Shown one piece after another: positions 38,101-49,234 of a DNA stretch of 64,000 bases; positions within the stretch are counted from its first letter, which is position 1, and every line of letters starts with the position of its first letter. The notes beneath the pieces were generated by a model. It searched no databases and was not told the DNA's origin. It saw only the letters and a program-made list of their open reading frames with translations. Position numbers and translations under genes: made by a program. The stretch comes from Chionis minor (lineage: Eukaryota; Chordata; Aves; Charadriiformes; Chionididae), in NCBI GenBank assembly GCA_013398295.1, contig VZSF01007796.1, forward strand, positions 250,256 to 314,255, written 5' to 3'.

Positions 38101-40289
38101 GCTGCAATGAGTTTCCTTACCCTGCCCTGCCATTGACCTACAACCTGATCTAAAAGAACCACCTTCTTTCAGAGTGAGAAGTTATTCATTTGCCGTAATA
38201 GCTCTATTTTGGACCTCCTCAGCAAAAACAGACAATTGTGCCCAAATAGCATGAGGTTCTGTGATACCAGCCCTAGTTTTAGGTATACTGAAAAAATCAC
38301 TTAGGACTGGCTCACAAATCAGAGGCAAGAAAATTTGTATTTAAAACCAGGCTTAATATGTACTTTGTCAAAAAAAGTATTAGAAATTTGTATTTCTTGT
38401 TCATACAGGTTCACATTAATTTTATTCTTTATACTATGCAGCTTATTCACTGAGTAAAACATCGTTTTCTAACAGTCCATTGCAGACAGGGCAGCCTTCA
38501 AATGCGACCACTGCCAGAGAATAAATGAAAAAAGGGATAATCAGGGACTATGGAATAATAATTGGAAATAAATAAAATGTTTCTGATGAAAACAATTAGT
38601 CACAAGCATTACAAGTTGAAATTCAGTTCAGTGTTAAAGAGACAGTTTAGAAACACATGGTACATTTATCACAGCTCCACAGACAAGTTATTGAGCTGTC
38701 TGTGAAAAACAGAGCCAAACAGGAAAGCTTTCAGCAGAAAGCAGCGGTTGAGGTCCTTGATTGATAGAGTTAGATGATGCAAAGCTGTCTGATGGCCTTT
38801 CTGCAAAATAAAGTGAAGGAACTCAAGGTCTTTCATGACGATCTCTGACCACAGATGAACAGCTACTTTATTACAGCACAGATTGAGGTTGCACCTTAGT
38901 CCATATTCTGCCACTTCTGGATGCACACGGTTAACTTTACCAACAATCCACTGTGTTTAACATAAGTGTCTGCCATCTTTACAGGATTTTAAAAGGGACA
39001 GCAGATTGCAGTAGTTAAAAGCTTCGCCTCCTTTCTGTTTAACTGCAGTGACTGAAAAAAAATATAATCTGTTTTATCACAGGCTTCTTATTGCAATGAT
39101 AGGGCTGATTTTTCAGGGAGAAGTGCCTCATTTAAAAGATACCGAAAAAAAGCCATTGTGCATAAGATCCAAAATCTACTTGTTGTGCTTCTTCCCTTAG
39201 AAATGAAGTTATTTGCTTTTCTCAAAATATTATCTCTCTCTTCCTAATGACTTAGGTGTGGTTTCATTCTTCACTGACACGATGCTACTGATTTCATACA
39301 ATACACATTTGCAAAACCTGGGGATTATTAGATTGCGTTTGCTTTTAGCAGAAATCAAATGCTTATCTCCATACTTAAGATACTTAGGAAACATGCCTTT
39401 TAAACAAAAGAGCCAACAGTGCCTGGCCAATATAACGCATTTTCAGTCATCTAGCCAGCCCTCACTTGTGGGGCACTATTAAGTTCAGGTGAGATCAGTG
39501 ACTTCTCTTTACATTAGGAATTGACAATATTTTGTTCAGATTTTTTGAAGGTATTTAAGCGCCTGTGATTCAGGCTGGCTGAGGTTGTCCTGCCTTTTTA
39601 GTTTGAAAGTCTCAACTTCGAGCCAAATGCTGCAACCCAGTCACTTACAGCCTTCTCATGTGCAGGGCTGGGCTCCCCGCCTCCAGCCCATCCTTGTCCC
39701 TGATCTCACATAACAGTCATAATACGGAGCAAACACACTACAACATTTAAGATAAATGTGTGGGCTTGAGCCCCGTGTCATTCTCTGACATTAATACAAG
39801 TATAGGAGGCTAATGAGGTTTTCTTCACTGCTTAAATACCTAACGGTGTTTACAGAGATTCTAACCCTCTCTCTCTGCAGAAACTTCACTCTTGGACACC
39901 TCAATGCAGTTTTAGGTGCTAGTTTTCACTTCTCCAGGGTACTTTCAAATGAAGATGACCAGTATGTTTTCACTGCTATCCAAGTCAGAATGGCTGGAAA
40001 GAAGAAAAGAAAAGATGGGGGGGAGACTATGACTGTTTATCTTCTAGCCATTGTCACATTGACTGACACTTCCGATTTTAGAAAAGCAAAAAATTCAAAG
40101 GCTTTTCAGAATATCTCAGTTTGACTGTGCCCTATTTTGAAGTTCCTATTGCACATCAGCTCATGGGGTTGCTAAAGGAACTTTCCAGAAGTTGCTCTCA
40201 TTCACTCTTACTGACTCTCTTTTGAAGAAAAATGTGTTTTCAGACACTTAAAGTTCATTTTCCTTAATGATAGGTCTTTCTTTCATTGA
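32101..40289. other. Long AT-rich stretch, no recognised gene
   Basis: Eight kilobases with no recognisable transposon. It includes a TA microsatellite at 32778-32790, homopolymer runs (T at 37200-37212, A at 36510-36522) and scattered chance open frames. Frames at 38669-38926 and 39230-39430 (minus) adjoin acceptor-like sites but lack convincing donors. Just to its left, 32056-32100 (minus) is a 45-nt open segment with a strong acceptor (TTGAGATTTCTCAG) and a GTGAGT donor, used in the chain model. Confidence 0.4.
32778..32790. repeat. TA dinucleotide microsatellite
   Basis: About six TA units. Ordinary short simple repeat. Confidence 0.9.
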
Positions 40290-40355
40290 CAAGGCCAAAG
40301 TAGTGGCCTGGACTAGGTTATTGTTGTAAGTCCCTTCCAACTTAACTATTCTAGT
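40290..40355 (+). mobile_element. CR1 LINE 3'-end fragment
   Basis: TGGCCTGGACTAGGTTATTG followed by TAAGTCCCTTCCAACTTAAC and TATTCTAG matches the conserved CR1 3' end as I remember it (GGTTGGACTAGATGATCT, then GGTCCCTTCCAACCCAAAC and ATTCTATG). The copy is diverged and 5'-truncated, as nearly all CR1 copies are. The left boundary is uncertain. CR1 is the dominant LINE of birds. Confidence 0.8.
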
Positions 40356-41469
40356 CCAGTGCTTTTTGTATTTGAAATGCTTTCATTCACCTTTGCATCC
40401 ATTTGGGTACTTCAGTTTGCACTACTCTCTCTGCTTTAGCGCCCTGGTGTGAGTGCCAAGGGTTTAAGTGGGAGCATCCTCGTAGCAGAACACGCTACGG
40501 TACAGCCCAGTAAACTTCTCCCTCACCAGGAGGTGTCTCAGCAAGCAATTAAAGCGCCAGTAACTGCAGAAAGCACTGTTCTAACACCGACAGGTTCACA
40601 TCTTCAGGCAATGTCTGAAGGAATCATTCTTACTCAGCTTTCTAACAATTTCTGCTCTGCAGTGAAGCGATGAGCCTTACTAACATCAACTTATTTCCTC
40701 CCCACCTCCTCTGCTGCCTTGGTTGTGCAGTCAGTGTTAATCACTGCTCCCCAAACTCTCTTTCTCAGAATAGCCTTTTCTTTCCATTACCTTAGTTTAA
40801 TATTTACTTTAGAGGCTGCTGCCTAAATTGCCTCTGGTTATGGAATGCAGTGTCCCTGTCACCACAGGACTGACAAGAAGCAGCCTCTCTTGAAATTCTG
40901 ACTTTGGAGCGGCTAGTTTTCAAATGATTTTTAAACTGTTTTTACAAGCAATTCTCACTAACTTGCACACTTCAAATACAAAAAATGTATTTATTTTGGT
41001 GTTACACCACAGTCACCTAACTAGGTCACAACTGTGAAACCAGTAACTGATCAAGTAAGGCAAAGAAGCTGAGACAAAATTAAAAGGTACCAGCAGAATA
41101 GCTGCCAGAATTTAGTGCTGAAAATAAACAGCGCCTGTTACTTCAGGAAAATATTCTTTAATTCTATGAGCTATTTAATTTAGTGCCTGAGTAGCTATGC
41201 TTTTTCATTAGGAAAACGCATACGCAAAAATACGTTCATTAATGACAGGCTATATGAGCCTTTTACAGAATTTGAGTTCACAGAACCGCCCAGCTCCTTT
41301 TCATGGATGATTTGGATATATAATACCTATGTACATATATGGCCTAGGTACTCAGCTTTCAAGCCAGTTACTTTAAAAACAAGAAAATATTTATACAATA
41401 GCATACGCTAGTAGTAATTGAATTATAACATTTTGAACACCTCACTTGATATTATTTAGTTGGATTTAC
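40356..41469. other. Non-coding stretch
   Basis: No repeat family or gene recognised. A 74-codon plus-strand frame at 40449-40673 has no domain and no convincing exon boundaries. Confidence 0.4.
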
Positions 41470-41632
41470 TCTGACAGCAAGACACACTGCAAGTCTTGCA
41501 GGCATTTTATGCAAAATGCGATTCTTAGAGTATCATCTAGGATTTTCCTCCTGTATCGCGTAAAAGACTCATCACAGTAAAACATGATAAAAAGGAAGAT
41601 TCTCTCAATTGCCTGGGTTAGATACAGGTTCA
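41470..41632 (-). CDS. Candidate internal exon, unknown protein (53 codons)
   Basis: The minus-strand acceptor is good (TCATTTTCCCCAAATCCAG). The donor is GTAAATCC after a TCAGA exon end, which lacks the usual G. The open frame starts and ends with two nucleotides. It encodes a helix-like peptide of mixed charge and Leu/Ile (NLYLT, then AIERIFLFIMFYCDESFTRY, then KCLQDLQCVLLS). It joins 44883-45080 in phase. The family is not recognised. This is one of the longer single-frame segments of the model. Confidence 0.22.
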
Positions 41633-44600
41633 CTGGATTTGGGGAAAATGAAAGTAATACTGACTGCAATCAGTAGAGACAGGCATTGGGAAATAAAAAA
41701 AGATTTCTGTCTTAAACTTTAAATTGATGCTGTGTGTTTCTAACCACAGAATTTTAAACGAACTCTTAAAGCATTTAAAATTATTTCAAAGTAGCATTCC
41801 TCTCCGATTAATACTGGGAACACGTTTTGACATCCTGAAGGCTGACCTACAAGGAGGATTGCATTATTGCATCTTTCTGTTGCATAAGTTCAACCTTGAA
41901 ACAAAAAACCATTTTAAAACAAAACACCATGTCTGCTTCATATAAATAAAGGTGTTTTTAAAACCTGTATTGACTTTTCCATGTTATTAAGCTTTTTAGA
42001 TGAATCCAGTTGTTAAATGGTTGTTCTAGTAACTGGCCTGTCATCTGGAAATGTTCTTAGATTGTTTTTTTGACACAATGTCCCTGCAGAAAGTTGGGCA
42101 GTGTGACACAGAGAGCACAGGTTTGCCTATCACGCTGATTACTTGATGTAATAGTAAGCAAGCTTAAGTGAACTGTGTGTCTTCAATCTTTCCAATCACT
42201 TAGGGATGGGCACCAGAGGATACCATCCATCATCCATGGCCTGAAACATATGGTGCATCAGCAATCCTAGGCTGACCTAAATGATAGTAAAAGCTGCTAC
42301 GCTGTTCACAATAAGAAATTGTTGTCCACTGAATTACAGGTTTGTGATTAGATTGCTAACATGGCCAACTTGATGTATAAGTGAAGTGTCCAGGAAAGAT
42401 ATTCCCTAGGATCCTTTGAAGATTAATTTATACCCTTGAAATGTGCACCAATCACAAAATGAAAAAATATGTCAAGATATTTTTCTTGTGAACAAAAAAA
42501 GCACTGCAGTGGTAACGGCTATTAATTTATTTTTGGCAGTTTTAGCCAACAAAATTCAATAAATGTTCTTAAAGGTTTTTGTTTTGTTGCAAGGCTTTTA
42601 CTGCTTGACTCCTGAAAGCACTGAGCACTACAACAGTAGCTTTTACAAGGAGGACAGCTCTCCCTCACATTCTGCTCTAAAATCTCATATATAATTGTAA
42701 ATGTCACACAAAGACAGCTGGAAAAATACTAAAAATGTCATATTATTACATTCCATCTAATGTAAACAGATATAATACAATATTAAGTATCTGTTTTTAA
42801 GACAGAAATCATACTGTAATATATCTGACCACTGATCCCAAAATTATTCTTCTTGCTTCTCCATGAAGCAGATCATGCTCATCATGTTATTCATTCATCA
42901 ATTTAGGAAAAATGCATCCACATTACAGCTAAGGTTCAAACTACAATATCAGCTTTGGTGAGGTATTATTATTCCAGAGTAGCCCTACCCCTTACATCCT
43001 CTTTAGACAGTGGAACGCAAATGCTGAAAGGCACATTTTGAGAGGCACAGTCAGAGTGTGAAAAAGAGCACTTCCTTATAGTATCTGTGAGCTGTATTCG
43101 AGCATAAGTAAAAACCAGCATACATTTGTGCTGACTATTCAACACCCCTCACGAAAACCAGCTTACTCCAGGCTGAGGGAAATTACTGCCTTATAAGCCA
43201 TGGAACATTAGAGAAATTGTTCTGCAAATACAGCCACATACACATAATTGTCACAAGGAGATTGGAAATGATGGTTCTCCCCACCCTGTCCATCAGTCTG
43301 CTCTTTTTGTGACATGCCTTGTTGTCCCCGTACAGGTGAGGCAGACCTGCTTGCTATGCCTGTTAGATCAGACCTTCTCCTGATGCTTTAGTTTTGTTTC
43401 TAGTGTGCTCGGCACTGACCTTAAGTCCTTAACCACATACAGGTCCTATTTTAAAACGTTCCTAACCATGCTACTAAACCATTGTATTTCATTACAGAAA
43501 AGCACAGGTTTACCCTCATCATTTTTCCTTACTATTCCTTAACACAGTCTACTGTCAGCAGTGTAATTCATATAATATACCATATATCACACCTTGGCAT
43601 GGATAACAACAGCCACTAGTGAAAGGGACTCCTTTTGAACCTTTCAGGAGGCACGTACTAATTAAATAACTAATTCTTTCCTGTGGGTTGAGGATGGCCT
43701 TAATCTGCTGAGATTATCTGGGACGCACCTATTTGAAAGATCTTCCTAATTTATAATCAAAATGCTACTCTTTCCTGAAAACACAAATTAAAACCAGTGT
43801 CTGCTTAATTTACATAAAAAGACAGGCTTTTCAGTCAAGACTGAGATGTTCATTGTTAGCATTAAGCTCTCCAGTCTGATGAGATGCAATACCTTGACAG
43901 CACCCCATTTCCAAAAGAAACAGAAAATTTAGAAATAGTAAATTATCAGTACATAAAACCGAGCAGGCATGCTTTACTTATGTCAGATATATTTTGCTTT
44001 TCCATTTTGATTTTTTTTTTTAAATTTACTTCTGAAGCTTAAGGAAAAAAGGAAAGGAAAAAGGATATCTAAAACCTAGCCTGATACAAGGGTGGTAGAG
44101 GAAAAAAGAATACATGGACCAGCTATTAATTATTCTACAGAAGACAGCTCCTGGATTCAAGTTCCTACTTCACCCTCTTCACTAGGCTATCTGCGCATCT
44201 TCTAGTAGTGCAGCAGGTGATGTGACTAACATCCATCACAGGAGAACAATGCAGACACCTGGTCTTTAGGGAATTAGCGACAGGCATCTTAAGTGTGATA
44301 CAAGCTGAATTTTCCAAGGGCAGGGAGGGGGAATAAAATCTTCTGCTGATACACTTTGAGAAAAAATTTCCTCATTTGTACATTTGAGATGTACGAGGAA
44401 GGTTTCTGTATTCATTAACATTTGAATTGCAGTCCGTGTTAGGAAGTACAGTTGGAGAACTAAAGTATAATGCTGAAGCAAGTTGGGATACTTGGTGAAT
44501 CTAACATTGGGCCTTAAAACAAAGCGTATGCTGAAACACTAAATACGAACCAGGCATGACAGAAGAAAATACCGGACAATTACACTTACTAAATTTCAGA

Positions 44601-44882
44601 ATTTGGAAGTCATCTTCGTGCTGATTAGTGCTTTGTAACATCCAAATATGAAATACTACTTCTATTAATTATGTTTATCTGCTTTGGAACAACAGTGAGT
44701 TCATTTTTATATAGAAAGCAAAATAGATTCTGGATTACAGAGACATGAAATGCAAACGGATGTACTAAGAGTTCTAAAAACGTGTGGAGGTGCAAAGTGC
44801 ACATGGAGATAAACACATTTCCATTCTGAAATTTAACACTGCTGTTGACAGATGTTTTACATAGTGATAGATATATATGTAC
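41633..44882. other. Non-coding stretch
   Basis: AT-rich intron-like DNA with no recognised repeat. Open frames here are short and lack domains. Confidence 0.4.
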
Positions 44883-45080
44883 CTCCAACTGGTTCAATAT
44901 TTTCTTGATCAGCTTGATAGGCAAGAAAGGCTTCTTTTGAGTTATTTCCATTTTGTTTGCGGAGGCAGATGACTTGCTCTCTTATGAGAGACAAGCACTG
45001 CACAGCTCTGGTGCTCTGCTGAGCAAGTGTTAGCTGGACTCTCAACTTCGATATTAGTAATGAAGACTCATAAAGTAGTT
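44883..45080 (-). CDS. Candidate internal exon, unknown protein (65 codons)
   Basis: This is the longest segment of the minus-strand model: 198 nt open in one frame, starting with two nucleotides and ending with one. The donor is CCAGTTGGAG before GTACATAT. The acceptor (CGCTGAAAGGTAG) is weak because its pyrimidine tract lies about 20 nt upstream. The peptide looks protein-like and amphipathic: LLYESSLLISKLRVQLTLAQ, then RAVQCLSLIREQVICLRK, then AYQADQENIEPVG. Several Gln- and Leu-rich heptad-like stretches suggest helix. No family is recognised. Confidence 0.22.
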
Positions 45081-45120
45081 CTACCTTTCAGCGTGTTTTT
45101 CACAAAATGCAGAATGGAAA

Positions 45121-45186
45121 GTTTTCATCTCACTGAAAACTTAGCAGTAGTTTGAAGTAACTTCCCTCCTCCTGCAAGGAGGGAAG
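45121..45186. repeat. Two adjacent perfect hairpins
   Basis: The first has arms GTTTTCA/TGAAAAC with a 6-nt loop (45121-45140). The second has arms CTTCCCTCC/GGAGGGAAG with an 8-nt loop (45161-45186). Each alone is expected by chance in 64 kb. Their spacing of 20 bp is the only notable point. Confidence 0.7.
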
Positions 45187-45512
45187 CAAGCAATTTTAAG
45201 CAAACAATACAAAATGCAAATAAATATAATACAAAAAGCATCCTTGCCTTACTGCTGGGTAATTACTGTACTACTGTTCAGTTCAATATTTGAGTTGACT
45301 TAATTTTATAATTTCCTTTCATTTAAGTTAGGGACGTCAGATATTCTGAAATTCGAGGACAGGAACATTTCAAATACAGTTGTAGACTAGCTTCAGGAAC
45401 CGATTCTGTATCTTCTGAAAGATTCAGTCACTTACTCTAAACACATACCCTAAAAAAATTTAAATGCTATTTCTATCACGTAAGAGAAGCCTAACCAAAG
45501 CATGGGAAAAAT

Positions 45513-45859
45513 TGTTACCTGCACACTCCGGACTGGTCGAGCTTCCTAACCGCCCAGGACAATACAAGCCACAGCTAACTGCAGTCTAAACCCCCCAGCA
45601 AGATCTCATCCCCCACAACAAGCAAAAGCCAGGTGACACAGCCCAAAGAAAAACACACTGCCAAACTCTTGCAAACCTTGTTCAAGCAGGGCAGCAGTAT
45701 AATCACACAATATGGAGAAGAAAATTCTTCTACCTGGGGATCGTCCCCCTTTATCCACCCTTTTGTGAACCACTCCTTCCTCAGAAAGGCATCCAGCTCT
45801 CCAATCCTTCTCGGGTGGGACCTATTCAAGTCCTTCCAGGCCTTCATGTACCCATAACA
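45513..45859. mobile_element. Doubtful LTR-like block with TGTTA/TAACA ends
   Basis: A 347-bp block, more GC-rich than its flanks, begins TGTTACCTGC and ends ACCCATAACA. That gives short LTR-style inverted termini. On the minus strand it carries a 90-codon frame (KAWKDLNRSHPRRIGELDAF onwards), and on the plus strand a 74-codon frame. No target-site duplication is visible (AAAAT against TTGTA) and there is no AATAAA, so the ends may be coincidental. Confidence 0.25.
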
Positions 45860-47686
45860 TTGTACATGAACATCAAAGAAATTTTATAGGAAGAAATGAG
45901 TAAAAATAGTATCAGAAGACAGGAGATATCAGAACATCAATACAGCCAGAATAATTCTAGATTGAGTGTTATTATATATATAAACAAGGTGTTCTGATAC
46001 TGTGTTACTCTGCTCTATGGCTATTAGCACAGGGCTGTGTTTCAGTACTAATAACGGACTATATGCGGAAACACTTTTTCCCTGCCCTCATTCTGCTTCT
46101 CATAATAGAAAATCTCCAGCTTTGCAAGAATTATTAGCACCACACATTCTAGAGGAAGCGCTATGCTTAGAACTGAAGTATTCTTTTTTTGCTGTTTTAT
46201 TCACAGTCTTTTACAGAAGCTGGGTGAGTGGAAGAAGGACAAATTGTGAAGCAGGGAAACACCATTAAGGTCTGTGAGTTACTTAACAGTGGGGCAATGG
46301 ACAGGAGAGAGTCTGAACAGTCAGAGATTCTGAGTATTGCCAAGTTAGAACAGTAAAAGGACAAATTTCAAAAGGTAACCTAACCAGGGTGAAAAACAAT
46401 AGGTTTTGTTCTCTCTACCTTTTTGGATGAAATTAAGAGTCATGTTATACAGACAAAAAGGAAGTATGACACACAAATTAAAACATTGCGTTGTAACTTA
46501 CACACTTTTCTGTGGCATGTTTTCATCTCTTCCAGCTTTAAGGGGACATCAGGAAGCTTATTTGACCCCGTGGCTCTGCATACTAAATTAGTCATAAAAA
46601 CCCCAGGGTTCCAACTAAACTATAAAGATTACAAATTACACCCTATTAGCGAATCTGAAGAGTATGTCTGACCAAGCACAATATAGGCAAGGAGACATTC
46701 AGAACAAGGAAGCCAGGTGTCACAAGGAATGGCTTTTCAAAACAAAAATGAAAGAGAAGACTAGGCTTGCTCCAAAAAAGATGGTGACACTGCTTTAAAC
46801 ATGGAGTACTTGCAATTCCTCCACTTGTTATTTTGAACCAGCTCAGAACCAGCTTTCAAATCTTTGAAAGACTTGTGTTGTACTTCGCCTGTACCAAATG
46901 AACTTCTAAACAAACAGTAGAGACTAAAAATGAACCAATAATAATTTTATATTTCTGTATTAACAGCCCAAAAAAAGAGAGTGCTTACTTTTAAAGATCT
47001 AAATAGAGGGTATCTTAGAGATTCTTCTCATCTATAAATACTGCAAAGAGCACATAGATAGAAAACAAAGTTGTCTGAACTATACTGTGCATTTAAATTC
47101 AGAATACATGTCATCCTTACTGCCTCCTCGACCAGTGAATCCTATCCTTCCTAATGTTTTGGAGGAGTCTGACATGGCGCCTGTACAATTTGATTTTGTG
47201 CAAAAATACACACCAAATCTGATTTCTGCTACATTAAGGAGTTCTCTGGTAAAATACATGACGCATGGAATGAAATAAGCTGTAGTTCTAGAATGAGTCT
47301 TTAAGCTTACTTCCTTTAGTACTTGACCACTAATATTAAAGACTACTGGATCAAAATACAGTTTTAATTGGATATATAGGACATGATACAGTAGTATAGT
47401 TAAACCACAGGTTAGATGCTAAAATACAACATTGATTTGTATTCTTTTACTGGAAATATTTGTAATATGAACCTAGGATATAATACACTCATTTTTAATG
47501 CATATTCAGTACAGAGGAAAGCTACTGCTGTCACCAGATTATACTCAAAGTCCATTCATCAAACAAATGCTAGATTAATTGGTTTGCTGTTTCATGGACT
47601 AAAATGAGGTTACAGATGACTAATTCTCATTAATAGTGATGAAACGTTGATTATATAATCATTTCTTACAGTGCTTATTGCTAATG

Positions 47687-47701
47687 CACACACACACACA
47701 C
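47687..47701. repeat. CA dinucleotide microsatellite
   Basis: About seven CA units. Ordinary short microsatellite. Confidence 0.9.
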
Positions 47702-47853
47702 AAAATTGGCCTGCCAGTGGATTTTTTTGAATTGCCTGAAGTAAGTCTAAGTTCAATGAATTTTGTTGTGCGCATCAACTTGTCCAAGAGCACAAAACTT
47801 CAGTTCCATGTAAGATACTTTCTGTTCTTATTGGCGGAGATGTTCGCACTAAA

Positions 47854-47880
47854 GGACAGAGTGGACAGAGTGGACAGAGA
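47854..47880. repeat. Three-copy 9-bp tandem repeat
   Basis: GGACAGAGT occurs three times in tandem, with the last copy ending in A. A short minisatellite-like duplication. Confidence 0.9.
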
Positions 47881-48525
47881 AAGGCAATTTCACTTTGCAG
47901 ATAGTTTTTAGCATTCTTCTTTTTCCCCTCAGGAAAAAGAGGAAGTGGAAGATCGGAACGTAAAGGAATAAAGCAGTCTGGAAGAACCCAGGTAGAAGAT
48001 GTAACATGCAAGGGAAGAAGAGGGTTAAACTAGAAAAACATGAGAGATGCCAGACAAGAAGATACCTGAAGTCAAAAGTCAAACCAATTGAAAAGTAACA
48101 ACAGCAAGAAAATGCAACCACAGCATTTGGTTCAGATGTTGCTCTAAAACTAAAGTTTGGAAATACTTCAAAGCACAGAGAGACTATATTGGAAGAGGGA
48201 CAGTTTTGACCAATTTCATTTGAAACACTAGATGTTTTAAATCACAGACACTGTGAAGCTCAGAGGGACATTTCAGTTCATGCATTTTGGAGGATCCATG
48301 TATGAAAAGAATTCACGAAGCAAAAAGATTTCTTCATGCCAACATTCTCCCTCATTTTCAACAAAACCTATGCTTACGTCACGACAACCGTGGCCTGATG
48401 CAGATTTCAACTTCTATGAAGAGGACTCTACTTTGACCTAACGAGATCAGCTCTCACTACATTTTGTAAACAAAGTTTTGATGTAATGTAGAAATGTTGT
48501 TCCTGAAGAGAATTTAAGGTTGGTT

Positions 48526-49234
48526 TGTGATGGTGTGGCCTCTCCTAGCCCTGTAACCCTGCCCAAGCAATAACCACCTGTGGTGGTCATAATGGGTGTA
48601 TCTAGTCATGACAGCTGCATTCAGCTCAATGTGGTTTCGAGGAGAAAGGTAACAACACAACAGCCAAGGGCTAACTTGAGCAACGCACCCAGCTAACCAC
48701 AATACTGGCACTATGGCTGATGGACCAATATAACTGTAAGTCAATCATCTTACACCCATATGTAGCGAACAGCCCAAGAGCCCTCCTGAACAACAGCAGG
48801 CTGTACACCAGAATCTCCCCTTGGGTAGGGACACCTCTCAAGGTTACTTCTCGAGACTGAGAGATTCCTTGCCATGACAGATCCTCAGGAAGCTAACAGC
48901 AGCGTGCTAAGATCTGAAACTTCACTAAGATTATACCTCGGAGTGATTGTGCGCACATAATCCTTTAGACATACACCGTTGACCAAGCCTAGGACTAGGA
49001 TTGGATCCAGCCACACCTAGACTCGAGTTTAGAAAGCAAGGGGGTCCTCTCTGAACCCCAACGCAATGGGACCATCTCCCCGACAGTCTTCTCTGACCCT
49101 GTCCCCATGCAGTAAATAACCAGGTGTGCCTTGCCATCAAATCTTGTTAAACCACTATCACACTTACTACCAAGCTTTGTTCAATCACTATTTTATATCA
49201 ATAAATACGTAACTGCTTCTCTCTATCCATGACA
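48526..49234 (+). mobile_element. Solo LTR, family not identified (709 bp)
   Basis: The block starts TGTGATGG and ends CCATGACA, imperfect inverted termini matching at 7 of 8 positions. It is flanked by TGGTT and GGGTT, a 5-bp target duplication with one mismatch. An AATAAA at 49200-49205, about 30 bp before the 3' end, sets the plus orientation. The block is GC-richer than its flanks. No primer-binding site or internal retroviral sequence follows, so it is a solo LTR left by recombination. I do not recognise the family. The 5-bp duplication and TG..CA ends fit an endogenous retrovirus. Confidence 0.75.

Larger units (their letters stand above)
45860..48525. other. Non-coding stretch
   Basis: AT-rich, with two small simple repeats listed separately. 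A minus-strand segment at 47121-47180 (acceptor ending ATTGTACAG, donor GTAAGG, peptide starting AMSDSSKTLGRIGFTGRGG) fits the chain model but has a weak pyrimidine tract. The plus strand over the same bases also has an open frame. Confidence 0.4.

Noticed and set aside
38669..38926. 85-codon minus-strand frame next to the acceptor TTCACTTTATTTTGCAG
   Set aside because: Two frames are open after the acceptor and no acceptable donor follows. It does not fit the phase of the preceding candidate.
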